From the NCBI RefSeq assembly GCF_000826645.1, contig NZ_JXJP01000003.1, positions 310,001 through 374,000 on the forward strand: DNA of 64,000 nucleotides. The letters run 5' to 3'. The notes beneath the pieces were generated by a model. That model was not told the origin of the DNA. It worked only from the letters and a program-made list of their open reading frames with translations, and searched no databases. Below are positions 18,744 through 26,197 of this stretch, in pieces. The position numbers and the translations under genes are program-made. Source of the stretch: Psychroserpens mesophilus. GTDB lineage: Bacteria; Bacteroidota; Bacteroidia; Flavobacteriales; Flavobacteriaceae. Numbering within the stretch: position 1 is the stretch's first letter; each line of letters starts with the position of its first letter.

Positions 18744-20099
18744 TTATGTGTATTTTAAAAATTCTTCAGGGTTTTCTGCTTCGTTATAGGGTCCATGTTT
18801 TATTTTCTTATTTAAAGAATATAAAAATAAAAGTAACAATATGGAATAGACCACTGTAAAAAGAACTAACGAAAAAACGATTTGATTGGCTGAGACTTCT
18901 TGAGAAAACCCTTGACTAGTTCTTAAGTGTCCGTAAACAATCCATGGTTGTCTCCCCATTTCGGCTGCAAACCATCCTACTTGGTTAGCTATTTGTGGTA
19001 ATATTACTGAAAAGGTAAAAATCTTTAATAACCATTTTTTATCGAATAGTGTACCTTTCCACCATAAAAAACTAGCATACAAGGTTAAAGCTATCAAAAA
19101 CATTCCTATAGAAATCATAATATGGTAAAACTGAAAAACAGCATTAACTTGTCCTGGTCTATCTTCTTCGGAAAAAGCATTCAAACCTGTAATCGGTGCT
19201 TGAAAATCTTGATGTACTAAAAAAGATAATCCACCAGGCACACTAATTCCTGTAACTTCTTGCGTCTCATCATCTACCCAACCGAATACGTATAAATCAG
19301 CTGGTGCGGACTTATCATAATGACCTTCCATCGCTGCCAGTTTTGCAGGTTGGTTTTCAGCAACACCATCAGCAGAACTGTGACCAGAGACCAATTGTAA
19401 TAATGATACAATGGTAGCAACAGACAAAGCGATTTTGAACGCTTTTTTAGAAATTTCAATATATCTGCCTTTTAATAAATAATAAGCATGCACACTTAAA
19501 ATCATGAATGCTCCTGCCAAAAAAGCACCTTGCCAAACATGAATAATTCTATCGACGCTTGATGGATTAAACACCATAGCCCAAAAATCGGTTACTTCTG
19601 CCCTTGCATTTACTCCTTCTCCAACAATATGGTAACCCGCTGGAGTTTGTTGCCAGCTATTCGCCACCACAATCCAAACTGCAGAAAACATAGATCCCAA
19701 AAACACTCCAATTGCAGATATAAAATGAACTCTAGGTGACACACGATTCCATCCAAAAATTAAAATTCCCAGAAATGTGCTTTCTAAACCAAATGCGAAT
19801 AACCCTTCGGCGGCTAATGCACTTCCAAAAATATCTCCAACGTATTTTGAATAAACTGCCCAATTGGTTCCGAATTCAAACTCCATGATAATTCCGGTAG
19901 CGACACCTATTCCAAATGTTATGGCAAATATTTTCAACCAAAAACGCGTAAGAATTTCATACTGTTTATTACCTGTTTTTAGGTATAAGCCTTCCATTAT
20001 CACCATAATCAATCCAATCCCGATGCTCAATGGTGGATAGATATAGTGAAAAGCTATCGTGAAAGCAAACTGTATTCTTGCTAAAATTTCAACATCCAT
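18744..20099 (-). CDS. cydA: Cytochrome bd-type quinol oxidase subunit I
   Basis: This is a 451-residue membrane protein of the CydA family. The N-terminal ARIQFAFTIAFHYIYPPLS contains the haem-ligand histidine, and the GRQPWIVYGHLRTSQG motif is the quinol-oxidase signature. The length indicates a short Q-loop. CydA carries haems b558, b595 and d and the quinol site. Only 54 bp separate it from the peroxiredoxin stop upstream, and that gap is mostly a terminator hairpin. cydAB therefore either reads through from the peroxiredoxin promoter or uses a weak promoter there. No Crp/Fnr-type dyad of its own is visible. Confidence 0.96.
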   Translation of the reverse strand: MDVEILARIQFAFTIAFHYIYPPLSIGIGLIMVIMEGLYLKTGNKQYEILTRFWLKIFAITFGIGVATGIIMEFEFGTNWAVYSKYVGDIFGSALAAEGLFAFGLESTFLGILIFGWNRVSPRVHFISAIGVFLGSMFSAVWIVVANSWQQTPAGYHIVGEGVNARAEVTDFWAMVFNPSSVDRIIHVWQGAFLAGAFMILSVHAYYLLKGRYIEISKKAFKIALSVATIVSLLQLVSGHSSADGVAENQPAKLAAMEGHYDKSAPADLYVFGWVDDETQEVTGISVPGGLSFLVHQDFQAPITGLNAFSEEDRPGQVNAVFQFYHIMISIGMFLIALTLYASFLWWKGTLFDKKWLLKIFTFSVILPQIANQVGWFAAEMGRQPWIVYGHLRTSQGFSQEVSANQIVFSLVLFTVVYSILLLLFLYSLNKKIKHGPYNEAENPEEFLKYT

Positions 20100-20116
20100 A
20101 ATTTCACATTCAAAAA

Positions 20117-20145
20117 AAATACGCTTTAGTAACTAAAGCGTATTT
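20117..20145 (-). terminator. Intrinsic terminator between peroxiredoxin gene and cydA
   Basis: A perfect 13-bp stem (20117-20129 with 20133-20145) has a 3-nt loop, followed on the minus strand by a run of eight T. It lies 9 bp beyond the peroxiredoxin stop and 18 bp before the cydA start. Confidence 0.8.
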
Positions 20146-20153
20146 AAAATAAT

Positions 20154-20879
20154 TTATTTTTTTAAAATTTCGTTTAAAACTAAATCTTTGTCTAAAGGTT
20201 TAGTACAAAAGAACCAGTCTTCACATTTTAAATCATCGGTTCCACTCATTCGTTCTTCAGCGACTCCACATGATCCAGCTGGCGACACAATAACATCGTC
20301 ACCAGGATTCCAATCTGCCGGAGTTGCAACGTTGAATTTATCTGAGGTTTGCATAGCTATTAAAGCTCTATATAACTCATCAAAATTTCGTCCTAAACTT
20401 AAAGGATAATAAATAAGTGCACGTACAATGCCTTCAGGATCAACAAAGAATACAGCTCTAACAGCTTGTGTTTTACTTTCTCCTGGCTGAATCATACCAT
20501 ATTTCTTAGCTACGTTCATCGAAATATCTTCAATTAAAGGAAACTTAACTTCTATGTTTTCCATACCATTAAACTTGATTTTATCCTTAATAGTTCTTAA
20601 CCAAGCTATATGGCTATACAAACCATCGATTGATAATCCGATGAGATTACAATTCGCTTTCTTAAATTTTTCTTCTAAATGTGCAAACGTCATAAACTCT
20701 GAGGTACACACAGGTGTAAAATCTGCTGGATGGCTAAATAGAATAGACCATTCGCCTTTATAATCTGAAGGGAAGTTAATTTCACCTTGTGTCGTTGTTG
20801 CCTTAAATTCTGGAGCCTTGTCACCAATTCGTGGCATTGTAAATACGTCTTGCTCTTGTGTTGTTTCTGTTGTGTTCAT
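20154..20879 (-). CDS. Peroxiredoxin of the Prx6/1-Cys type with extra C-terminal cysteines
   Basis: This is a 241-residue thiol peroxidase. The peroxidatic Cys58 lies in HPADFTPVCTSE, the PxxxTxxC motif of the family, and the chain is longer than 2-Cys AhpC, as in Prx6 proteins. Near the C-terminus are Cys203 (GSCGVAEERM), Cys218 (LKCEDW) and Cys224 (FFCTKP). This pattern resembles archaeal 1-Cys-fold peroxiredoxins that resolve with C-terminal cysteines. It reduces hydrogen peroxide and organic peroxides, and persulfides are plausible additional substrates. A Crp/Fnr-type dyad lies 55 bp upstream, placing it in the sulfur regulon. Confidence 0.9.
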   Translation of the reverse strand: MNTTETTQEQDVFTMPRIGDKAPEFKATTTQGEINFPSDYKGEWSILFSHPADFTPVCTSEFMTFAHLEEKFKKANCNLIGLSIDGLYSHIAWLRTIKDKIKFNGMENIEVKFPLIEDISMNVAKKYGMIQPGESKTQAVRAVFFVDPEGIVRALIYYPLSLGRNFDELYRALIAMQTSDKFNVATPADWNPGDDVIVSPAGSCGVAEERMSGTDDLKCEDWFFCTKPLDKDLVLNEILKK

Positions 20880-20903
20880 CTTAATTGTAGTTTTAATTAG
20901 ATG

Positions 20904-20947
20904 TAAAATTAATCTTCATTGGTTTCAAACTCTGTAACAAAAGTCAC
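20904..20947 (-). promoter_or_regulatory. Crp/Fnr-type dyad and -7 element for the peroxiredoxin gene
   Basis: Dyad GTAAC-AAAA-GTCAC lies at 20934-20947. Minus-strand octamer TAATTTTA (20911-20904) matches the -7 consensus at five of six positions and ends 36.5 nt from the dyad centre. The predicted leader is about 20 nt. Confidence 0.75.
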
Positions 20948-20988
20948 CTTAGCAATTTAAAATCTTAATATCAAAATAGGTAGATTCA

Positions 20989-21006
20989 ATACGATTGTAA
21001 TCGTAT
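20989..21006. promoter_or_regulatory. Operator-like perfect palindrome (8-bp arms, 2-bp spacer)
   Basis: ATACGATT-GT-AATCGTAT lies in the divergent region between the peroxiredoxin and copper-receptor promoters, 39 bp upstream of the second dyad. It has no T-run and is in no transcript end, so an operator for a dimeric regulator other than the Crp/Fnr protein is more likely than a terminator. Confidence 0.45.
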
Positions 21007-21044
21007 AATTTTTCAAAATAATACTCTTGAATTCTGACAATAAT

Positions 21045-21088
21045 GTGACTAAAGTCACTTTTAAAATGAATAAAGACAAGTATATTTG
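21045..21088 (+). promoter_or_regulatory. Crp/Fnr-type dyad and perfect -7 element for the copper-uptake pair
   Basis: Dyad GTGAC-TAAA-GTCAC lies at 21045-21058, and with its flanks reads TGTGA-N6-TCAC, close to the enterobacterial Crp site. The octamer TATATTTG (21081-21088) is a perfect TAnnTTTG and ends 36.5 nt from the dyad centre. The ATG at 21094 is only 5 nt further, implying a nearly leaderless mRNA. Confidence 0.8.
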
Positions 21089-21093
21089 TAACC

Positions 21094-21471
21094 ATGAAAA
21101 TATGCACTTATATTTTTGCAATATCATTTATCGTACTTCTTTTTATAAACAGTACTAAAGTCACATTGTCCTATGTGTATTATGAGGTAGACCCTATTGG
21201 TTTTATCGAAGCTTTATGTGAGAATAAAGACAAGCCTGAGCTCCAATGTAATGGAAAATGTCACTTAAAAAAGGTAGCTCAGTCACAAGATAAAGAACAA
21301 AACACACCTGAAAGTATTATTGATTTCAAGGAACTTGTATTATATCTACATCCTGAAATTACCTTTAAATTACCTGATAATATCTATCAAAAAAGACCAC
21401 AATTTTTATCCTATCTTAACCTGTATTCTTTTAAAAATTCTAACGACTGTTTTCACCCTCCGAGGGTATAA
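21094..21471 (+). CDS. Small membrane-anchored CNGKC-motif protein upstream of a copper receptor
   Basis: This is a 125-residue protein with one N-terminal hydrophobic segment (residues 4-20, TYIFAISFIVLLFIN) and a periplasmic remainder. The conserved-looking core is FIEALCENKDKPELQCNGKC followed by HLKK: Cys42, Cys52, Cys56 and His57, a plausible metal site. Similar short proteins are common next to TonB-dependent receptors in Bacteroidota, but I know of no characterised function. Another Cys-His pair (DCFHPP) lies near the C-terminus. It is followed by an OprC-like receptor after 66 bp, so a role in copper binding or transfer is likely. No alternative start is in frame, so the ATG at 21094 is secure. 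Confidence 0.75.
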   Translation: MKICTYIFAISFIVLLFINSTKVTLSYVYYEVDPIGFIEALCENKDKPELQCNGKCHLKKVAQSQDKEQNTPESIIDFKELVLYLHPEITFKLPDNIYQKRPQFLSYLNLYSFKNSNDCFHPPRV

Positions 21472-21537
21472 TTTTTCTTTTGAAATTGGTAGAAATCACT
21501 ATCACAATGACATCAGTTAAATTAAAAATTACTATAA

Positions 21538-23637
21538 ATGAAAACATTATATGGTATGCTTCTATGCGTACTAATTACAAATGTGTCTTTTAGTCAAGAA
21601 ACGACTGAAACCAAAAAAGACACCCTGAAAACAGTAACAATACTCGACGAAGTGATTGTTACTGGAAACAAAAAAACGGATCCAGTAATGACTTCCGTAA
21701 AAAACAATTATGTTGAAAAAATTGTACAACCTAAAAATGTCGCAGACCTATTTAATTCGATTAATGGATTCTCGGTGATCAAACGAGGAAATTATGCCAT
21801 TGATCCATCATTTAGAGCGTCTCAATATGAGCAGCTGAATATTCAATATGATGGAGGCACCAAAGCTATGCATGCTTGTCCGAATAGAATGGACCCAATA
21901 ACTACGCATATAATTCCTGAAGACATTGCCAGAATTGAAATTATTAAAGGCCCTTATACGGTTAGATATGGTGCTACTTTTAGTGGCGTAATTAATATGG
22001 TTACTCAAAAACCTGATTACGAAGATTATGGCATTCATGGAAAGGTGTCTGCTGGATATGAAAGTAACGGAAATTCAATAGTAAACTTAGCACAACTACA
22101 GTATATAAAAGAGACGTTTGATATAGTAGCTATCGCTGGTTACAGAGATTTTGGAAATTATAAAGATGGTAATGAAGTTGAAATACCTTCATCATTTAGA
22201 AGTACAGATTATGGTATTAAAATAGGCTATAATTTATCTGAAGATCAACGAATTCAGGCACATTGGCGACAATCATTTGGTCGTGATGTTTTACATGCTG
22301 CCTTGCCAATGGATACTGAATATGATAATAGTAGTATCATTTCATTAGATTACAAATTAAATAACATTGGTAGAATTGTTAAATCATTCACTGCAAAAAC
22401 ATATTATAGTTATGTAGACCATTTAATGTCTAATAGCAATAGGCCTTCCTTTATGATGATGGAAGCCTCTTCTGCTGTAGATGCAACAACCATTGGAGGA
22501 AAACTAGAATTAAACTGGAAGCCATTTTCAAAACTAAATATGTTTACCGGACTGGACGCTATTCATATTTCACGAGACGGAAGTAGAACACGATTAGTTA
22601 AAGTTATGAATGGAAATGTTCTACCAACGCCAATGACATTTAATGATAAGGTTTGGCAAAATTCTTATATAACTGATTTAGGATTATTTACAGAAGCAAA
22701 ATACAATTTAAGCTCTAGTACCATATTTACTGCTGGAATTAGATATGATCAAGTGGTTTCAGACATTCAAGATCCTGAAGATGACTTTGCTGCTATGTAT
22801 GATTTAAAAAAACGTACTGAACATAATATTAGCGGAACTGTTTCTATTAAAAAATCAGTATCTGATAATTTTATTATTGAAGCTGCATATGGTCGAGGTG
22901 TTCGCTCAGCGAATATGATAGAACGCTTTATAAACCATTTTAATGCTGGTCAAGACCCATATGAATACATAGGAAATCCTAATTTAAAAGCTGAAGTTAA
23001 TAATCAGTTTGAAATTGGGTTTAATGGAAATAAAAATTTCAAAAATGGTATTAACGCCTTCAAATATGGAGCGTCCTTCTACTACTCATTGTTCGAAAAT
23101 TATATTGTTGGTATTATAGATCCTGCGATTAGCCGTAAATTTAATCCTATGGCACAACCAACCAATGTAAAGGTGTTTCAAAATTTAGATGAAGCTTATA
23201 AAACAGGCTTTGAGGCCATGTTTCAAGTCGATTTTTTGAAAGATTATTACTATAAAACAGAAGTCTCTTATGTGTACGCAAAAAACAAAGATTTAGCTGA
23301 GTCCTTACCGTTAACTCCTCCTTTAACGACAAGACTTACAATTGGATTTGACAAGAATAACTATTGGGCAAATTTACAATACAATGTCGTATCGAAACAA
23401 GATGATATATCAAGAAGTTTTGGAGAAATAGAAACGGATGGCTATCAAACCTTAGATTTCCGTTTAGGATTAACGCCTATCAAGAACATCACATTAGGAT
23501 TAGCTGTCATTAATATATTTGACGAAGCTTATAATAACCACTTAAACTTTTCTTTTACTAATCAAGAGAACTTTGATCGAACACCTATTACAGAACCAGG
23601 TCGAAATTTTTCTGTTTTTTTACACTATAAATTTTAA
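21538..23637 (+). CDS. TonB-dependent copper receptor (OprC/NosA-like)
   Basis: This is a 699-residue outer-membrane receptor. A signal peptide (residues 1-20) is followed by a plug domain and a 22-strand-type barrel ending in FSVFLHYKF. The plug carries MHACPNRMDP, so Cys114 and Met118 form CxxxM, and a barrel loop carries DHLM with His295 and Met297. In Pseudomonas aeruginosa OprC the copper site is CxxxM plus HxM about 180 residues apart; here the distance is 181. This supports copper binding rather than a siderophore or glycan receptor. No TonB box, SusC extension or SusD partner is visible. It shares the Crp/Fnr-type promoter at 21045-21088 with the preceding gene. Confidence 0.85.
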   Translation: MKTLYGMLLCVLITNVSFSQETTETKKDTLKTVTILDEVIVTGNKKTDPVMTSVKNNYVEKIVQPKNVADLFNSINGFSVIKRGNYAIDPSFRASQYEQLNIQYDGGTKAMHACPNRMDPITTHIIPEDIARIEIIKGPYTVRYGATFSGVINMVTQKPDYEDYGIHGKVSAGYESNGNSIVNLAQLQYIKETFDIVAIAGYRDFGNYKDGNEVEIPSSFRSTDYGIKIGYNLSEDQRIQAHWRQSFGRDVLHAALPMDTEYDNSSIISLDYKLNNIGRIVKSFTAKTYYSYVDHLMSNSNRPSFMMMEASSAVDATTIGGKLELNWKPFSKLNMFTGLDAIHISRDGSRTRLVKVMNGNVLPTPMTFNDKVWQNSYITDLGLFTEAKYNLSSSTIFTAGIRYDQVVSDIQDPEDDFAAMYDLKKRTEHNISGTVSIKKSVSDNFIIEAAYGRGVRSANMIERFINHFNAGQDPYEYIGNPNLKAEVNNQFEIGFNGNKNFKNGINAFKYGASFYYSLFENYIVGIIDPAISRKFNPMAQPTNVKVFQNLDEAYKTGFEAMFQVDFLKDYYYKTEVSYVYAKNKDLAESLPLTPPLTTRLTIGFDKNNYWANLQYNVVSKQDDISRSFGEIETDGYQTLDFRLGLTPIKNITLGLAVINIFDEAYNNHLNFSFTNQENFDRTPITEPGRNFSVFLHYKF

Positions 23638-23657
23638 AATTTAATTCTTAAAAATTA

Positions 23658-23689
23658 AAAAAGGAGTGCATGATCATGCACTCCTTTTT
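23658..23689. terminator. Bidirectional terminator (32-nt perfect palindrome)
   Basis: A perfect inverted repeat with GGAGTGCATGA arms is flanked by A5 and T5. It separates the copper receptor (+) from the 49-residue gene (-). Confidence 0.85.
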
Positions 23690-23709
23690 AATAGCAATAG
23701 ACATACAAA

Positions 23710-23859
23710 TCACCTTTCTTTAGGTTCCTCCTTATCTCTGTCACTGGATGTCATAAATTTCACCAAAAACCCAATTAATGTAAGACAAACCAGTCCAAAA
23801 ACTGCTATCATTATTACTCCGTTAGTCCAACTGTATAAAGCTATGTTTTGTGCAATCAT
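23710..23859 (-). CDS. 49-residue small membrane protein
   Basis: This gene lies in the otherwise empty 357-bp interval between the copper receptor and the SQR gene. The product starts MIAQNIALYSWTNGVIM, has one strongly hydrophobic helix (VIMIAVFGLVCLTLIGFLVKF, split by Val-Met) and ends in a charged tail (SSDRDKEEPKER). The layout is that of a single-helix inner-membrane protein. It has its own terminator and a TAATTTTA -7-like element at 23892-23899, with a degenerate dyad (ATGAT-ATTT-GTCAG, 23922-23935) at exactly the regulon spacing. Function is unknown. Confidence 0.6.
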   Translation of the reverse strand: MIAQNIALYSWTNGVIMIAVFGLVCLTLIGFLVKFMTSSDRDKEEPKER

Positions 23860-23891
23860 AGTATGATGTTTTAGTCGTTATTTTGAAATTA

Positions 23892-23935
23892 TAAAATTAC
23901 CATAGAGTATTGATTTTAAATATGATATTTGTCAG
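23892..23935 (-). promoter_or_regulatory. Degenerate Crp/Fnr-type dyad and -7 element for the 49-residue gene
   Basis: ATGAT-ATTT-GTCAG (23922-23935) keeps the TGA and TCA cores but only five of eight fixed positions. TAATTTTA (23899-23892) ends 36.5 nt from its centre. The spacing supports it; the sequence match alone would not. Confidence 0.35.
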
Positions 23936-23940
23936 TTAAA

Positions 23941-23971
23941 AAAAAGTATCTTAGAAAATAAGATACTTTTT
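23941..23971 (-). terminator. Intrinsic terminator after the type II SQR gene
   Basis: A 13-bp stem (23941-23953 with 23959-23971) has a 5-nt loop and a T-run on the minus strand. Confidence 0.75.
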
Positions 23972-23994
23972 GCTATTAATCATGCAGGTTAAGT

Positions 23995-25257
23995 TTAAAC
24001 TTCTTTCCCTTTCATCATTTTGTTCCAATACAGATAAGGCAGTCCGTATTTCTTTAGCATCCATAATCTCCAATGTTCTTTTTCACTGTTAAAAACAAGC
24101 ATTTGTTTCAATTTGGGGTCTGGTATAAAATTATTATCATAATCAAATTCTGCTAATATCATTTTTCCATAACCAGTAACTAAAGGGCATGAAGAATATC
24201 CGTTATAAGATTTATTTCCTTTTTTATTATGTGCTATTAATTGTCTAATATTATCTGAAACAATAGGAACTTGCTTACGTATTGCAGCTCCAGTTTTGGC
24301 GGTAGGCAAAGCCGCAACATCTCCCAAACCAAAAATATTAGAATACTTATTATGTTGCAGTGTATGCTTATCTACATCTAACCAACCAGCATCATTAACC
24401 AATGGTGATTCTTTAACAAATTTAGGAGCTGTTTGTGGAGGCGCTAAATGAAGCATATCAAATGGCATTTCAATAATTGATTCACCAGACATAATCTCCC
24501 TTAATTCATTATCTTCATTGATGACACATTTATTTTCACCAGTTCCAACTCCTTTAAACGTTACAATTTGATTCTCCCCATCAATTTTTATAGGTGCATA
24601 AAATGGTTTAAAGTGAATACCATAACGGCTAATTACTTTCATCAAGTTTTCACGAATCTCTTTAACACCAAAAATTACAGATCCAGGCGTTGCAAAAACG
24701 ACATTAGATTTATGTTTTAATCCGTTTTTCTTAAAATAATCGGCTGCTAAATAGGCTATTTTTTGAGGAGCTCCACCACATTTGATAGGCGTTGTAGGTT
24801 GTGTAAATACAGCATTTCCGCCTTTAAAATTTTTAAGAACTTCCCACGTATGTTTTGGGTCTGTGTAATTACTACAAACAACCCCTTTATCTAGCGCTTC
24901 TGTTAAACCCTCGATTAAGGACGTGTCCATAACTAATCCTGGAGAGACTATAAGATAGTCATAAGTGATTGCACCATTTTCTTTTGTTGAAACACTATTA
25001 TTTTCTGGATTAAAACTTATTGCGTAATCTTTAATCCAATCGACTCCTTTAGGCATAACGGAAGCCATGGATTTTTTTGTTTTATCGAAATCAAAAGTTC
25101 CTGCTCCTACAAGAGTCCATGCAGGCTGATAGTAATGCCAATCGGCTGGTTCAATCAAGCCAATATCAAGACTTGAATCTTTATTCAATAGATTGGCCGA
25201 GGTCATTATTCCTCCAGTACCTCCACCTATCACTAAAATTTGGTAATGTGATTTCAT
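23995..25257 (-). CDS. sqr: Type II sulfide:quinone oxidoreductase (SQOR-like)
   Basis: This is a 420-residue flavoprotein that closely resembles mitochondrial SQOR: YQILVIGGGTGGIMTSANLL (FAD site), NAVFTQPTTPIKCGGAPQKI (redox Cys160), MLHLAPPQTAP, GWLDVDKHTLQH, FGLGDVAALPTAKT and YSSCPLVTGYGKMILAEFDY (redox Cys357). The enzyme oxidises hydrogen sulfide at a Cys-Cys trisulfide, transfers sulfane sulfur to a thiol acceptor and reduces quinone at the inner membrane. The C-terminal WMLKKYGLPYLYWNKMMKG is an amphipathic membrane anchor. A Crp/Fnr-type dyad lies 77 bp upstream. Together with the CstB-like enzyme at 27999 it would form the first half of a sulfide-to-sulfite route. Confidence 0.93.
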   Translation of the reverse strand: MKSHYQILVIGGGTGGIMTSANLLNKDSSLDIGLIEPADWHYYQPAWTLVGAGTFDFDKTKKSMASVMPKGVDWIKDYAISFNPENNSVSTKENGAITYDYLIVSPGLVMDTSLIEGLTEALDKGVVCSNYTDPKHTWEVLKNFKGGNAVFTQPTTPIKCGGAPQKIAYLAADYFKKNGLKHKSNVVFATPGSVIFGVKEIRENLMKVISRYGIHFKPFYAPIKIDGENQIVTFKGVGTGENKCVINEDNELREIMSGESIIEMPFDMLHLAPPQTAPKFVKESPLVNDAGWLDVDKHTLQHNKYSNIFGLGDVAALPTAKTGAAIRKQVPIVSDNIRQLIAHNKKGNKSYNGYSSCPLVTGYGKMILAEFDYDNNFIPDPKLKQMLVFNSEKEHWRLWMLKKYGLPYLYWNKMMKGKEV

Positions 25258-25303
25258 ACTTTATACAATTATTAATTTTGAATTGGTTAATTTTCAATAT
25301 TGA

Positions 25304-25347
25304 TAAAAGTAAAAGCCTTTTATTGAATATAATGTAACTATTGTTAC
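25304..25347 (-). promoter_or_regulatory. Crp/Fnr-type dyad and -7 element for sqr
   Basis: Dyad GTAAC-TATT-GTTAC lies at 25334-25347 (extended TGTAAC/GTTACA). Minus-strand octamer TACTTTTA (25311-25304) ends 36.5 nt from its centre. Confidence 0.78.
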
Positions 25348-25387
25348 AAAACATGTACGAATCGAAATATCTCGATAGGTTTTATTG

Positions 25388-25591
25388 CTATTTTCTTTTG
25401 CAAGTATTAATTCCAAACAAAGTGTATAACGGACAAAAATTTATGAGACTAGTCAGTACGAAGATGACTGATAATGCGATTAGAATATAGGCTAGAGTCC
25501 CTTCAATTAATCCTTGCCAGTATAATATTCCAATAATAACTGCTATGACTATTCTAATAAGTCGGTCAGTATTTCCCATATTTGCTTTCAT
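25388..25591 (-). CDS. YgaP-like DUF2892 membrane protein
   Basis: This is a 67-residue protein with the DUF2892 pattern: MGNTDRLIRIVIAVIIGILY, then a second helix ending FVLTSLINFCPLYTLFGINT and CKRK. In Escherichia coli YgaP the same membrane domain is fused to a rhodanese that handles persulfide sulfur. Here the domain stands alone but is in one operon with a rhodanese four genes upstream. It starts 12 bp after the methyltransferase. Cysteines in NFCPLY and NTCKRK may be functional. It could anchor or assist the rhodanese at the membrane, which is inference from fusion in other species. Confidence 0.82.
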   Translation of the reverse strand: MKANMGNTDRLIRIVIAVIIGILYWQGLIEGTLAYILIALSVIFVLTSLINFCPLYTLFGINTCKRK

Positions 25592-25603
25592 AATGATTTG
25601 AAT

Positions 25604-26197
25604 TTAAGATTTCTTTTTTATTTTTTCTAAGATAAAAAATAGTTCTTTATTCTGCCTTGATTCGAATGAATTATATGCCGTATCTATAAGTTTGATATTA
25701 AATACATTATCAAAGCGGTTGATATACTCAGATTTAGAACCTCCAAATGGTGGTCTGTCGTTGTTAAGTGGAGCATCAAATAACAATCCTACCAGCTTTC
25801 CTTGATCAGAAAGCAAGTCGTTCATTTGAAACACATAGTCATTTCTTAAATTTGGATCAATAGCACAAAAGAAGGTTTGTTCGAGTATTAAATCGAAGCT
25901 CAAATCCAGATCGAAAAAGTTATTATGAAGTAATTGTTGCGAAGGAAAATACGGAACACGACTCTTAATGTTTTGCAATGCTGTGAGTGAAAGATCTACT
26001 ACAAATACGTTTTTAAACCCTTTATTAAACAGATATTCTGCTTCATATGAATTTCCTCCGCCAGGAATTAAAATCTGAATTGATGTATCGGTAAGTTGAT
26101 CTATATATGCTTTTAAAGGTGGTGAAATTTGACCCAAATCCCAACCAGTATCATCATTTTTGTAGCGATTATCCCAAAACTCTTCATTTAAATTCAT
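25604..26197 (-). CDS. TPMT-family SAM-dependent thiol methyltransferase-like protein
   Basis: The start is the ATG at 26197, which overlaps the trxA stop (TGATG); the product has 197 residues. NEEFWDNRYKNDDTGWDLG is the TPMT-family N-terminus, followed by the SAM-binding ILIPGGGNSYEAEYL, and a VVDLS acidic loop. The family includes thiopurine methyltransferases and plant thiol or halide methyltransferases that can methylate bisulfide. In an operon with rhodanese and thioredoxin, methylation of sulfide or small thiols to a volatile or less reactive product is a reasonable hypothesis. Substrate cannot be read from sequence. Confidence 0.8.
   Translation of the reverse strand: MNLNEEFWDNRYKNDDTGWDLGQISPPLKAYIDQLTDTSIQILIPGGGNSYEAEYLFNKGFKNVFVVDLSLTALQNIKSRVPYFPSQQLLHNNFFDLDLSFDLILEQTFFCAIDPNLRNDYVFQMNDLLSDQGKLVGLLFDAPLNNDRPPFGGSKSEYINRFDNVFNIKLIDTAYNSFESRQNKELFFILEKIKKKS

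Noticed and set aside
21538-23637. TonB-dependent receptor considered as a SusC for the glucan locus
   Set aside because: It has copper-type CxxxM and HxM motifs, lacks a SusD partner and is controlled with the sulfur genes.
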